DNA from: Cylindrodendrum hubeiense
Taxonomy: Eukaryota > Ascomycota > Sordariomycetes > Hypocreales > Nectriaceae
Assembly: GCA_014621425.1 (NCBI GenBank)
Contig: JAANBB010000001.1
Coordinates: 372,001 to 436,000 of the forward strand
DNA length: 64,000 nucleotides
Reading direction: 5' to 3'
Position 1 is the stretch's first letter, and every line of letters begins with the position of its first letter. The position numbers and the translations under genes were made by a program. A model generated the notes under the pieces. That model saw only the letters and a list, made by a program, of their open reading frames with translations. It did no database searches and was not told where the DNA came from. Below, in pieces: positions 23,206-34,495 of the stretch.

Positions 23206-25075
23206 TGCGGGAAAACAATATCCGAGATATCTCCGGGGGTTGCACGAGACTAGTTGTCTCAATTTACTTTTTACCACGGCACAGTGGTTGAACTTGGGCG
23301 GACCAAAGAGTCGTATGATGCCCGGAAATCACCTGTCAACAAGGGACCAGCACGAATTTTTCAAAATTAATGCGGATGCTGTATCGACTATCTAAGGTGA
23401 AAGGAGGAAGGAAATCCCTCTGCTGCTAGCTCCGTTTATGTAGTGCTGGGTATATCGGGCGGCGGCCCGGCGGTCCTTTGGTTAATCCGGCTGCGGAGTC
23501 ACTCACTCTTATCGTTGACAAATTGACAAACGTGGGGCTGTACCGTCACATTGCGTTGCCGAAATGAGAGACGCTTGCCGGATCTTTCACTTTGTCCTAA
23601 TCACGGCATAGTGCTTGCAAATTTCTAGTAAGGGATATTCCCTCATCCAATAGCTGTAATCACTATGTGTTCTTTCTGCAAAGCCGGTGACCAGCTTTAA
23701 TTGCTCAGGCTCACGGTGAAACATTGAACAGTTACAAGGTCTGGAACTAAAAAGGCGCATCCGTCCTGCGCTGCAACTAGGCGGGCGCGAGGCTCAAATC
23801 AGACTGGTTGTTTATTCCAACATACCTATTCCACCGCAGGACAACTATAGGCTTACGTAGAAATTAAAGTCCAAATATTTGTTTCAAAGAAATAGTTCTA
23901 ATTATCGATGAATTACTTATTATTTTCACCAAGTCTTCTAATTTAGTAACGTGAATGGATGAGATCACGAGGATCAAATGTGCTAGGGATCTTTGATCTT
24001 GCGGTGAGAGATGCCTTCATAGGCGTTCTGTCACGTGCACTATCGAGGGGGGGCTAGGCGGCCACGGGAGTTGGAAGGCTCTTACACTATCATTATACCT
24101 ACCTTTGAGACTACAGCTATTCTCCTGCGCCTCTCACTCTTCTCACTAGGCTCATTACACGTTCCCTGTTGTGTGATAGCAAGGATGTAAACCAATTGGG
24201 TACGGACTACCTCATATAGGAAGTTCCGCCCGGTTTTGAAGTCACTGGTCGGTCCAATCAGTTAAATAGTCATAGTGGTCTACAGGGTAGGCTTGAGGCA
24301 TTGTGGTAGAGATCGTCGGTGATCATTATCTTTGGCCATTGTCAGCAGCTATCTTCAAAGGATTTTCTTGCATGAATCTCGCTCGGCCGAGTTTCTCCGA
24401 ACAATGTGTAGTTACCGATTTGTCATCCGTAACATGAAGCACGCCATCTCGTGCATCGCGAATATGATTAAAATGCGGAGTAGGCTTGACTTTTATTTTG
24501 CACATCACCTAATTTTTAGAATTCTAGAATCAATATTGTGTGGGGGAAAGGTGCAGAGATGGTCAGAGACCTAACAACCAACCCACCCAAAAACAGGTGA
24601 TGTGACTGTGGTGATAACGGCACAAAGGCGATGCGTCCGCAATGTCGGTAAAGGCGTAGATAAAAGACTCGCAAAGTGAACAAAATAGACCAGCCTGACC
24701 GATACCATCAATTGACATCATCTGATCAAATGGTCCCTAATGCAGTGCCGCAAAAATGGGGTCAAAAGAGTGTGAATTCAACGTGCTAGAAAATCGTATG
24801 CTAGATGATCATGACGATGCTTAAAGGTTGAGAATCCGGATGAATCTGACCGCGATCCCTCAATCCTACCCTGCAGCTCATAATGACTGACTAATTGACC
24901 TTATCCAATGGTCTCAATGCCTGCCGGAATGACCTAGAAAGGATATCCCGACCTCAAAATGGACTTACATCATGACTGCCACACATGCCAGCCAAGAATG
25001 CCCTAATAGGCATTTTTCCCCGGAAGACCTGCTATCCCTAACACAATATCCTTAATCACAGACTTCATTCCGACA
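23206..25075. other. Long intergenic region between divergent MFS and aldo-keto reductase genes
   Basis: About 1.9 kb. Two small frames around 24.3-24.6 kb show no domain features. AT-rich tracts near 23.9 kb. I see no RNA gene or mobile element. Confidence 0.5.
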
Positions 25076-26159
25076 ATGGTTGCCAAATACCCTTAACGAA
25101 AGATTGGCGATGACCTCGTCTCAGCCCAGGGTCTAGGATGTATGGGCATGAGTCACCAATATGTCTCATTTGGTGGCTACAATGATGATGAGTCTCTCAA
25201 AGTTCTCACCAAAGCTGCAGACTTGGGCATCACACTCTGGGATACGAGCGACATTTACGGCCCATTCACCAACGAACAGCTTATTGGACGATGGTTCAAA
25301 GAGACAGGCCGACGCGACAAAATTTTCCTTGCAACTAAATTCGGCAATCGACATGTTGATGGGAAATCGGAGATTATCAGGACTCCGGAGTATGTGAAGT
25401 ACGCCCTCAACCAAAGCCTAGAGAGGTTAGGCACCGATCGCGTGGAACTCTATTACCAACATCGTGTCGATTCCAAGACACCGATCGAAAAGACCGTGCA
25501 GGCTATGGCGGAGCTAAAATCAGAGGGCAAGATCAAGTATCTTGGACTCTCGGAATGCTCCGCGCAAACGCTCAGGAGGGCACACGCCATTCATCCCATC
25601 GCGGCAGCACAAATGGAGTTTTCTCCATTCGCTCTGGATATTGAGTCGGATCAGACCAATTTTCTGGCTAGTGCCAGGGAGTTGGGTGTGAAAATAGTGG
25701 CATATTCACCTCTTGGTCGTGGATTTCTTACCGGTAGTATCAAGAGCAGAGACGACTTCGACAAAAAGGACAATCGTCTCAACCACCCACGATTTGCAGC
25801 CGAAAACTTTGACGAAAATCTGAAGCTTGTGGAAATACTTGAATCTTTGGCAAAAGAGAAGAATACAACGATCAGCCAGCTGACATTAGCCTGGGTGCTT
25901 GCCCAAGGAGATGGTTAGTGCCCTTTTTATTGTTGTGATTACTTCGCTAATCGTCATAGATTTCATCCCCATTGGAGGTACCAAGCACATCAAATATCTT
26001 GCGGATAATGCTGACGCTGTTGATGTTCAAATTACCCAGGAAGATGACAAGAATATCCGAAAGGCAATTGAGAGCATAGGTGCAACAAAAGGTAGCCGAT
26101 ATCCTGCAGGCATGCTAACTAGCTGCTTCGGTGATTCCGTCGAGTTGGATTCCATCTAG
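25076..26159 (+). CDS. Aldo-keto reductase with in-frame TAA at codon 7
   Basis: Two exons, with an intron at 25,913-25,959. From ATG 25076 the frame reads MVAKYP, then TAA (25094-25096), then RKIGDDLVSAQGLGCMGMS, the normal first beta strand of fungal aldo-keto reductases. The next Met is at 25142. The catalytic tetrad is visible: Asp and Tyr in DTSDIYGPF, Lys in LATKFGN and His in YYQHRVD. Later features are AAAQMEFSPFA and AYSPLGRGFLTG, and FIPIGGTKHIKYL for NADPH binding. The protein should reduce aldehydes or ketones with NADPH. If translation starts at 25142 about 22 residues of the barrel's start are lost. The stop may be a real mutation or an error. Confidence 0.8.
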
Positions 26160-28138
26160 AATTATTCGACAGGCTGCCCAAAGACCGAGGGCGCAATGCA
26201 ATATTTCAATCAATAAAACTATTAAATGAAATGGACATGTCTGTAGTGTCAGCCGATTGAATTGGGTTCTCAGAGTAGTCTCGGCTAGGTACAATTGTAT
26301 GCGACTTGATTCAATTTCATGGGGTTTAACATGGGAATTAATTGCAGCAACGGGTGTTTGCAATTGCCCTTTTTACGTTTCCTTCATTTCAGTATTCGTG
26401 TTCGTTTCATGTTTTCGCTGCGTTGAGAAACACGTCTTCTTGTATTCCGATGTAATAGTCGTGGCCGCCGTCTAGATTGCGTTAATTCATGGTCTAGATA
26501 TATAGGAGATAGGATGACTGAACGCTCACGTCCTGAACGTTGATCAAGTTACCCTCGTTGACTCGCTGCCATAATACGCCAGCCATCCTTCAATCTTGTC
26601 CCAGCACAGTAGAAGCAGATCATCATCTCCAGTAAAGGTCAAGTAGTCGTAAATGACTAGAATCGAGTATGGGGAGTAGTTGACAGCCAAGATGCAAAAC
26701 TCCGTGATATCCCTTAGGCGATTAAAGTCGGTTCCCATTAGAGCACTCAAATTGGCCAGGGAGATGATCTCCTTGGACATTTGACATTACGGGGATGAAT
26801 CTGGCGCGTGGAATGGCCACGCAGCAAGGTCTAGAAGAGGAGCGTGTGATCCTCATTCATCCCTGGGTGCCCTGACCATATTTTGCATCGTGAAAATCGG
26901 TGTGTTGAACTTAGAAGCGAGTCGTAAGGCTGGTATCGACACTGGTGGAAAGAGAATAGGGGCCGCCTCCATCTTCGAGTTTAATTCCGGGATGCCTTCG
27001 GACGCGGTGAATTCGATGATTATGGGATCGCGTGCGGATACGATTGTTGACAGGCAAAAAAGGAAATGACTGCCACTGCAACGCCCAAATTAGTGACAAT
27101 GAAAGGGGCTGGATCTGAGTTTCAGGCTCTGATCAGAACTATCGACTCTGCCAAGTTGTCTGAAGGAAGAGTATCTGAAGCAGAAACATGACCAACGATA
27201 GACTGTATCTTAACTGGTAAAATATGGGTGGGATTCTCGTCGCGTCCGGAGGCGCGGTTCTAGTAGACTGGTTGAGGGGGCCAACTCGGAATAGTGAAGT
27301 CGAGGTGGTTTGCCATGGCGAAAAGAGGCCCAGACTCTAGACGATGAGCGAGCAGACCAGACTTCGAGTGCGCAAACCTCGGGTAGATGGAGACGAATCG
27401 GATGCGCCAGAGGCAAACTTGCAGAAGCAAGACCACAAGAACCATGTTGGTTTTAAGTCACTTGATGCCAGTAGTGTGACGCCGTCAGGAAGCTGAACTT
27501 GGGCGGTTGTGGTCTGATGGTGGTTCAACTTTCCGGATTGAGCAGGCGGAGGATTAAATCCAGATTAATTGGAGACATTTCGGCTGGCAAAGCAGCAAAG
27601 GATCTGCGATTTTCATCGAAATATGTGCACAAAGTAAGCGTTGAAGCCATCGCCGGCTGTCGGCGCCACGTGGAATGCGCATTCACATACAAAACGCTGC
27701 CAACTCGTGGCCCATCGAGGCATAGCGTCGTCGAGATCTACCGGAGATGTTCCTGGGTTTCTCCCCCGAGTGCCGCTGCGGGGCCCCTCGAGACGGTTTC
27801 CTATTGACTGAAGTGCCCGAAATGCGCGCATAGCGCGAGAATGCAATCGGCCATGCCTCTTTGAGCAAAGCATCCCAGGGGTTTGTCTGATGGCAAGCCG
27901 GGACATCCACTCGGCTGGATCATGCGCCGTGCAACCGACATGGTTTCTTGCTCTTGACCCGGTCATCGTCGAGCATGTTGGTGACGATTATCCCTGTCAG
28001 CACATCATATTTTCTGCCTCTTGTGGGAAAGAATAGGCACCGCATTCTCTCGGGAACGCAGCTAGGCGGGCGTGATGCTGTGTGGTGTGAACTCCACCCC
28101 GTTCTGGAAGTCATAACCATCCTGTCATCACATTACCG

Positions 28139-28176
28139 CCCCACAAACACCCCCGCAAGTAACTGTCCCCGTGGGG
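28139..28176. promoter_or_regulatory. Cluster of CreA/Mig1-type motifs upstream of the sugar transporter
   Basis: Three matches to SYGGRG lie within 38 bp: GTGGGG on the minus strand (28139-28144), GCGGGG on the minus strand (28151-28156) and GTGGGG on the plus strand (28171-28176). They sit about 210-250 bp upstream of the ATG. The motif is short, so clustering is the main argument. Confidence 0.4.
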
Positions 28177-28276
28177 AACCAGAGTTCGCTTTATTGTCGT
28201 TTATGCGGGTCTAGCACGTCCGTCCGTAGTCGTGGCCTGAGTCGTGGGAAAGCTTCACGTCACCATACACGCGATC

Positions 28277-28284
28277 CGCGATAT
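28277..28284 (+). promoter_or_regulatory. TATA-like element of the sugar transporter
   Basis: GATATATAAC lies about 105 bp before the ATG at 28387, with a pyrimidine-rich stretch between them. Confidence 0.45.
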
Positions 28285-28386
28285 ATAACCTCGAGGCAAA
28301 CCACCCCTGGGATTTCCATTTTCCTCTCTTCCATCGCCAATTGGCACCACCATTCTGCATATACCACTTCTACCCATACCTTCATC

Positions 28387-30190
28387 ATGACGGCCGAAGA
28401 CATTAAGACTGATGCCAACCATGTCGAGGCGACACACGAGCCTGTCGTGTCTGCCGAAAACCCAAACATCACTTTCCGCGATGTTTGGGAGAACCGCCGC
28501 GTTCTAGGCTTCTGTGAGTGGCATCACTGACCGAAGATAAGTCAATGACCAACTAATTTCCCTATTAGGCTTCATCATCTTCATGCTTCCCGTCAACTTT
28601 GGCTACGAGGCCAGCACCGTCGGCAACCTTCTCGCGGTCATTCCCTTCATGGAGCAGTTTGGCGAAGTTGTCGACGGTACCCTTCTCGTCTCTGCCAAGG
28701 ACCAGCAGATCCTTAATGCTGCGACCACGGTCGGATTGTTCGTCTCTGCATTCGCAACTGGTTTCATCTCAGACATTATCGGCCGCAAGAAGTCCATCGG
28801 ACTCGCTGGAGTTCTGTGCATCGCCGGAGTCATCGTCCAATATTTCAGCCATACCATTGCGACTTTGTTTGGTGGCAAGCTTTTGGGAACATTTGGCTTC
28901 GGCCTGGGACACTCCCTGGGACCTGTCTTCGTTGCCGAGATGGCTCCTAACAAGCTTAGAGGAACCTGCCTAATCCTGGTGGTGAGTGTACACTTCTGTC
29001 TGCCTAATAATAGCAATGATGCTAATAACCTTCGCGACAGAACACTATGATCGTCATCGGACAGTGGCTCAACTCCCTTGTCGTCTACGCCTGCTCCGAT
29101 CGTACCACCGATATGGCCTGGCGTATCCCCATCATCACCCAGGTCATCCCTCCCTGTCTACTTCTCCTGGGACTCACCATTCTCCCCGAATCTCCCTCAT
29201 GGCTTCTCATTCGCGGACGAACCGAAGACGCCAGGAAATCGTACCTCCGCTTCAACGGTCCCGACTTTGACGCAGACACAGCTGTCGCAGTCGCAGCACT
29301 AGCGATCCGCAAGGAACAGGAGGAGACCGCGGGAGGAGGTAGCTGGATGCAATGCTTCAAGGGCCCTGATGGTCGCAGAACACTCATCATCTGCATGGTT
29401 TACATTGCCCAGCAATTCATCGGTGTCAACTTCGTCAGTGGTTACTTAACCTACTACTTCCGTCTCGCCGGAGTCAAGAACGCATTGGGTGTCGCTCAGG
29501 CTGCGTACGCCATCCAACTCTTTGGAAACATTTGTTCGTGGCCGCTGGTTGATAGAATTGGTCGTCGGCCCATGATTGTTGGAGGAAGTATCACTATCAC
29601 CGCTGGCTTGCTCATCATCGGTGGTATCAGCACTGTGAACAATAAGGCCGCCCTCAACGCAACTGTTTCATTCATGGTGATCTGGGGTTTCCTGTATCAG
29701 GTCAATACTGCCTCCATCTTCTCATCAGAAATCAACTAACCTTCTATCAATAGATGACTCTCGGCGCCACTGCCTACTCGGTGGGAGGCGAGACTCCTAG
29801 CATGCAGCTAAGACAGAAGACCTATGCCATCAACATCATGGCTGCCACTGCCGTCTCCTGCATGGTTCTCCAGGTCATGCCCTATTTGATCAACAGCGAC
29901 GAGCTCAACCTTGGAGGCAAGAGTGAGTGCCCATCCCTGCCCTCAAATGACACGAAAATGTCCCTAACATGATTCAAGTTTGCTTTATTTTCTTCGCCTT
30001 TTCCGTCCCCATGTGTGTCTATCTCTACTACTGTCTCCCTGAGATGAAGGGTCGTAACTACGCCGAAATTCAGGAGATGTTTGACAAACGTATTCCCGCC
30101 CGGCAGTTTAAGGATTACGTTTGCAATGTTCAAGATGAAGTCATTGCTAAAAGGATCGAGATGAATGACATGAAGACTGCTGAGGTTTAA
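28387..30190 (+). CDS. MFS sugar transporter (sugar porter family)
   Basis: Five exons with introns near 28,514, 28,981, 29,700 and 29,921, giving about 525 aa. After a short cytosolic N-terminus come 12 membrane helices. Family marks are DIIGRKKSIG (loop 2-3), PVFVAEMAPNKLRG (end of helix 4 to loop), PESPSWLLIRGRTEDAR (PESPR-like motif after helix 6), AQQFIGVNFVSGYLTYYF (QQ-I-G-N motif of helix 7), DRIGRRPMI and PEMKGRNYAEIQEMFD (PETKG-like). The N-terminus and central loop place it near fungal alpha-glucoside/hexose transporters. It should import a sugar with protons across the plasma membrane. CreA-type motifs upstream suggest glucose repression. No lesion seen. The specific sugar is not readable. 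Confidence 0.92.
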
Positions 30191-30371
30191 AACACTTGCC
30201 GATCAAAACACATATCGCGTTGATACAGAGGCTCTTACTATATCTCAATAAATTGAAGTAAAGCTTATAGCTTAGTCCTTTTGACAATACCTAATATTGA
30301 TTACTTGAATATGCCATTTGCACAGTGCTTTTGGGATTACAACGACTCGCTACTCCAACTGAAATCCTTGC

Positions 30372-31810
30372 TCATCTCCAAAATCGAACCAGTTTGCTGA
30401 AACACCTCTTATCTGTTTCAGAAGGTAGTAGCGCTTGACAATCCGGCCCCAGCCCTGAGTGCTGGGGTTCTCTGGCCCTTTGGTTGCTGGAAGACCACTC
30501 CTCAAACCTCTCATCGTGCCATTTCTGTGACCGACGCAGAGCTCTGATATGGGCGGGATTTAAGAACCGTGCCTCATATATACTTGTCTTGTCCGCCTGT
30601 TCTCCAAGCTCGTCCAAAGTCGGGAAGTGTGATCTTGCACTAGAAGATGGGTAGAATCGGGCGTCATCGAGAAATACCCACGCCCGTTGTCGGTAGATGC
30701 GTCTGTGTAGGGAGTAGGATTCTGAAATGCGAGGGTAAAGCATCCGACACATGCCTGGTCCCTTTTGGTACTCTTTATCCTTGATGTCTTCGCGGTTGCG
30801 GCCCAGAAATATGTTACCGAATAAAGGTACATAGTATGAAAATTCCGAACGCGGCATTCCATAAAAGTTCTTGAACCACTGCTTGAGAAGATCTCTCTCG
30901 TGTTGCCCAGCTGTGGCGAATCGGAGCAATGTCGTGGCAAGATCAAAACCGAAACACGCTAAAGCTGACGAAGTAAAGCCCCATCGTCCTTGAAGCCAAT
31001 GTCGGAGGCGTAGACATCAGCATTGAAGTAGAGACTATCTGGATATAGCAACCCTGTGGTGTGAACAGAACCAGTGGGCGTATCTGGTAGCCAGGAATCG
31101 CCGCACTGGGCAAACATAGCCCCGTAAAGGGACGTCAGATATATGTGGACGCAGTGAATGGCCTCTCTCTCTGATTGTTGAAACCTTCGGCCCCCATACT
31201 GATACAGCTGATTCCATTTCCGTAACTTACCATGACATCTTTGTGGGTGATCTATCTGACATATAAACTCATACCGTAGAAAAGCTCTTAGCAGTCGCTT
31301 CCTCTCTGAATCTGTTAGATCAGCTGCGTCGAATCTATTTCTGATCATTTGACCCTTGAATACCAAATGATCTCGGGTCAATGATAAATTAGAAAGGCAG
31401 AGATATTCACGAGGTGGAAAGATAGCAGTAGCCTTAGTAAGGTAGTCCTCGATGAATAATATCAGTCGGCTATGTAGTTTGTCGAGCTCGTCGATGAGGC
31501 TGTGATTATGCTTCGTGAAAGGATCGGGGAGTTCTTGCACTACCCATGATTTAAAATGTCCACAAATTAAGCTTGAGTAGCCATGGGGGGAATTCTGAGA
31601 AGGGAGTAGAATGATTCCCATTGCATCTTGTATCATACCATCATCGAGATCGGAGGCAAGCAATACCCGCGTGATGTATGCTTTCGATATGGAGTATTGC
31701 TCAAGCATTACAGGCGACGCCTGGACGAGCGGCAAGATATAGCGCTTGAAACGAAGCCAGATCAAGATCTGGACTTGGATCTCTGGTGGTAGCATGTTGA
31801 AAGGATCCAT
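30372..31810 (-). CDS. F-box-like protein, frameshifted
   Basis: The first frame (30,959-31,810, 283 aa) begins MDPFNMLPPEIQVQILIWL, an F-box-like helix, and goes on as the long alpha-helical C-terminal part seen in fungal F-box family proteins. At 30,959 it meets TAG. A second frame continues the same protein from about 30,956 to 30,372 (CFGFDLATTLLRFATAGQH...). The junction sits at a short T run, and one missing T would explain it. F-box proteins usually recruit substrates to SCF ubiquitin ligases; targets are unknown. With the frame lost, the product would lack its last ~190 residues. Either the gene is newly broken or the base is an error. Confidence 0.65.
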
Positions 31811-33185
31811 TTTGGTGAGCTCTTTGTCGACGTTGGTTCAAGGGGGATGAAGACTCCAAGATCTGAGTGGAGTTTAAGTGATGAGTTGGGGTGGTTTCGA
31901 TATTGAATAGGTTGTGTCGTAGACGGAATAAATTGGTCCAGCGAGTTACTTGATGAATATGACTCGAATAGAGGGACGAGCGGTGGTTTGTTGCAGAGTT
32001 CGAATCGCTCATGACCGGGCCGATTGGGAAATTTTGACGGAATTGATTTAATTTATACTCATTGCTCCGGAGACGGCATCAAGGTTTACTCTGAGTCACT
32101 CTCGCACGAAAGGGTTTGGAAAGTTCAAGCAGCAACAGTAAACCAACTCTATTTAGACTTCGCGGTCTCTCACACATGTGTGTTCCAAAAGAGAATTTGT
32201 CAGTTGCTGATACTTTAGGCTGTATTTATCAACTAAATTAAGAAAAATAAGCCTAACTCTAGGGCTAATAGAAAATGATAATTATGCTCATTCAGAGCTC
32301 TCCATTTATGGTAAGTGGTAGGTCGACCTGGGGAAAGAAGATAAACTAGAAGACATCATCATTATTCACAGGATCTACGCGCCAAATGCAGGAGGGTGGC
32401 TTACATAGATGGGTGGCGCTGTTCTCTTGTCCCACTCCACCCTTGTGCTGGTGCAACGTGATTGACTCGGACAAACAGTGGTTCCTGGGATGTGGTCTGT
32501 CAACTTGCAGAAGTTGCGAAATATCCGATGTCCTCACCAGCTAAGCGCAATCCCCGAATAGATACCACCGCTATACGCTAGGGTCCAGATGCTGCGTACC
32601 ACGCTGCATCACTCCTCCTCAACATAGCCAACACGCACACGCCAAGCCAGCATGCTCGACAGTAGCCGAATTGTCATTTCCACTTGCATTCATGCAGTGG
32701 TCCGAGGAGCCTCCAGCTTTGACGTTAACAGTGAAAGGCGAGTCCGGTTTCTTATCGAGATAGATACATGCTGTGACAGCGGCTCCTACGGGATGGAGAC
32801 ATGCCTGATCAGTTCATATGTCCTGTGCCCAGGAGTATCTTCCTCACCTGCTCCAGATTTGACCCCCTGGATGAGGGTCATGGTGGTGATGTATGCTCCA
32901 TTGTGCAGTCTCATACTGGCGGAAAGGTTGTGTGTTGTGGAGTTGAGTGTGCGGTGAGGCGTGTATGTGAGCTAACCGTATTTGCAGAGATGCGAGTTGA
33001 AAGATTGCAATGGGATGACGGAGAGCCATCGACTTTATACATTGACGACAAGAGGCTCCATACCTCAGACGCGCTAGATCTATGTAGAATAATTCAACGA
33101 GAGCTCACCTTCCAGACCTTCCATGCGGTAAAACCCAATATCAACGGGGTAGAGCCGCCCCAGGCCCGACAGAAACGACCTCTTC
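31811..33185. other. Intergenic between F-box-like and EGF/propeller genes
   Basis: About 1.4 kb. A frame at 32,801-33,262 on the plus strand has no domain features and overlaps the 3' end of the next gene. No supported gene or repeat. Confidence 0.45.
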
Positions 33186-34495
33186 CTAAAACCCTAGACT
33201 TCTCTCATACATTTTCCAGCGTGTTCCAATTGGTTGAATCAACGTGTAGCTCTTGGAGGTGACATTCATGTCTTGTACACCGTTAATCAAGTACAGAGGA
33301 GTCATATCATCATCAAAGAAGATCTTCGGTCTCTCACGCCTGTTCAAGGTCTGGAAAGTTCCATCAGTGAAGTTGACTGTTGAGTTGAAAGCTTCTTGCA
33401 GCTTAAACTTCCACGGTCCAGTTATCGATCGTGCATACATGTGCGCTCCAACACGGGGGTATTTAATACCGTTCTCTACAATGTCGATCATCCAGTGGCT
33501 GAGTGCGTGCCAATTTCCACGCTTGTCGCGCCATAGGAACGGGTCCTCGGCCCAATAGGGCTGATAGTCAGATGTATTCCATGGTGCAGTGCCAATAAGC
33601 CCATAATCTCCATCATATCGAGCAGCGCGTCGGATGTTAAGGTCTTCGGAAGCAAGTATTATTTCAGAGGTACGATCCTGTCGAGTCCAAAGGGGCCAGG
33701 GTGCTGGGTTTGTGCCATTGACAAGAACCTCGGAGGGGCTCCATGGCCCTCGAATGTCGTCGGCAGCAGATACGGAAATATTATTGGGCCAATTGTCCCT
33801 TGAATATTGTTAGTCAACTTTACATAAAATTAACTAAATAATAAATTTGCAAACATCTTTTAATCCAAAGATGCACCTGGCTGATTAAGCAACTCGGTTG
33901 AAGCCTATGTCTCGACTGGAAAACTTGGGCAAATGACTTACTTCGACACCGACTTGCAAGATGATAGAGTATCCGGTGGGGCGTCAACCCCTATCGTGTA
34001 AAGAAGATACTTCTGGTCTGCAGGACTCCAAAAAACGTATGGGTTGTGAGAAAAGCTCCCCTTAAGGTCCTGTGCGTAATGATACGGACCCTGAGGTCCG
34101 ACTCTCGACTCGGCTCGTATGATAAAGCTATGCGGCCGCCAACCGCCCAAGCCACAGCCATTTGCAAATTGGGAGATGACAAGATGGAAGAGCTTTTTGT
34201 TGACCCGATCCTGGATTATTGTGCCACCCCAAGATGAGTTGCCATAGCTGCGATAATACGACGGGTTTGTGACATTGGTGTAGTTGTACCCAGTCCATCT
34301 AGTTGCCGGAGCTAGATCAAGCCTGCCACAGTCGTCTCCCCACCAGCCAGCATCGCATTTACAGGCCCGTTTGTACCCAAACTTCTCGCAGACACCGTTG
34401 AGGCTGCAGTTCTCGTCTGTATCACATGACAAGACCAGTGAAGAGAAGTTGAGAAGAGCCAAAAAGGCCATGCATAACCAACTGATTCTTGGCAT
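33186..34495 (-). CDS. Secreted EGF-domain protein with glycosidase-like beta-propeller
   Basis: Two exons, with an unusually long intron of about 144 nt near 33,798-33,942. A signal peptide (MPRISWLCMAFLALLNFSSLVLS) precedes an EGF-like module of about 30 residues with six cysteines (CDTDENCSLNGVC ... CKCDAGWWGDDC). The rest resembles the five-bladed propeller of GH43/GH32-type enzymes: SHNPYVFWSPADQKYLLY, PWSPSEVLVNG, AEDPFLWRDKRGNWHALSH and ERPKIFFDDD are repeated blade motifs with acidic residues in the positions of catalytic or metal-binding carboxylates. N-glycosylation sequons are frequent. A secreted or wall-attached carbohydrate-active protein is likely; enzyme activity is not proven. 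Confidence 0.75.

Larger units (their letters stand above)
26160..28386. other. Long region without a supported gene; possible decayed minus-strand coding sequence and sugar-transporter promoter
   Basis: About 2.2 kb. On the minus strand, 26,540-27,530 contains several ordered-looking peptides in different frames (for example near 26,870-27,060 and 27,260-27,445) broken by stops, but I recognise no family. The last 300 bases form the sugar transporter promoter. Confidence 0.4.

Noticed and set aside
32801..33262. Plus-strand frame of 153 codons
   Set aside because: No domain features, overlaps the 3' end of the EGF/propeller gene, no introns or promoter signals.
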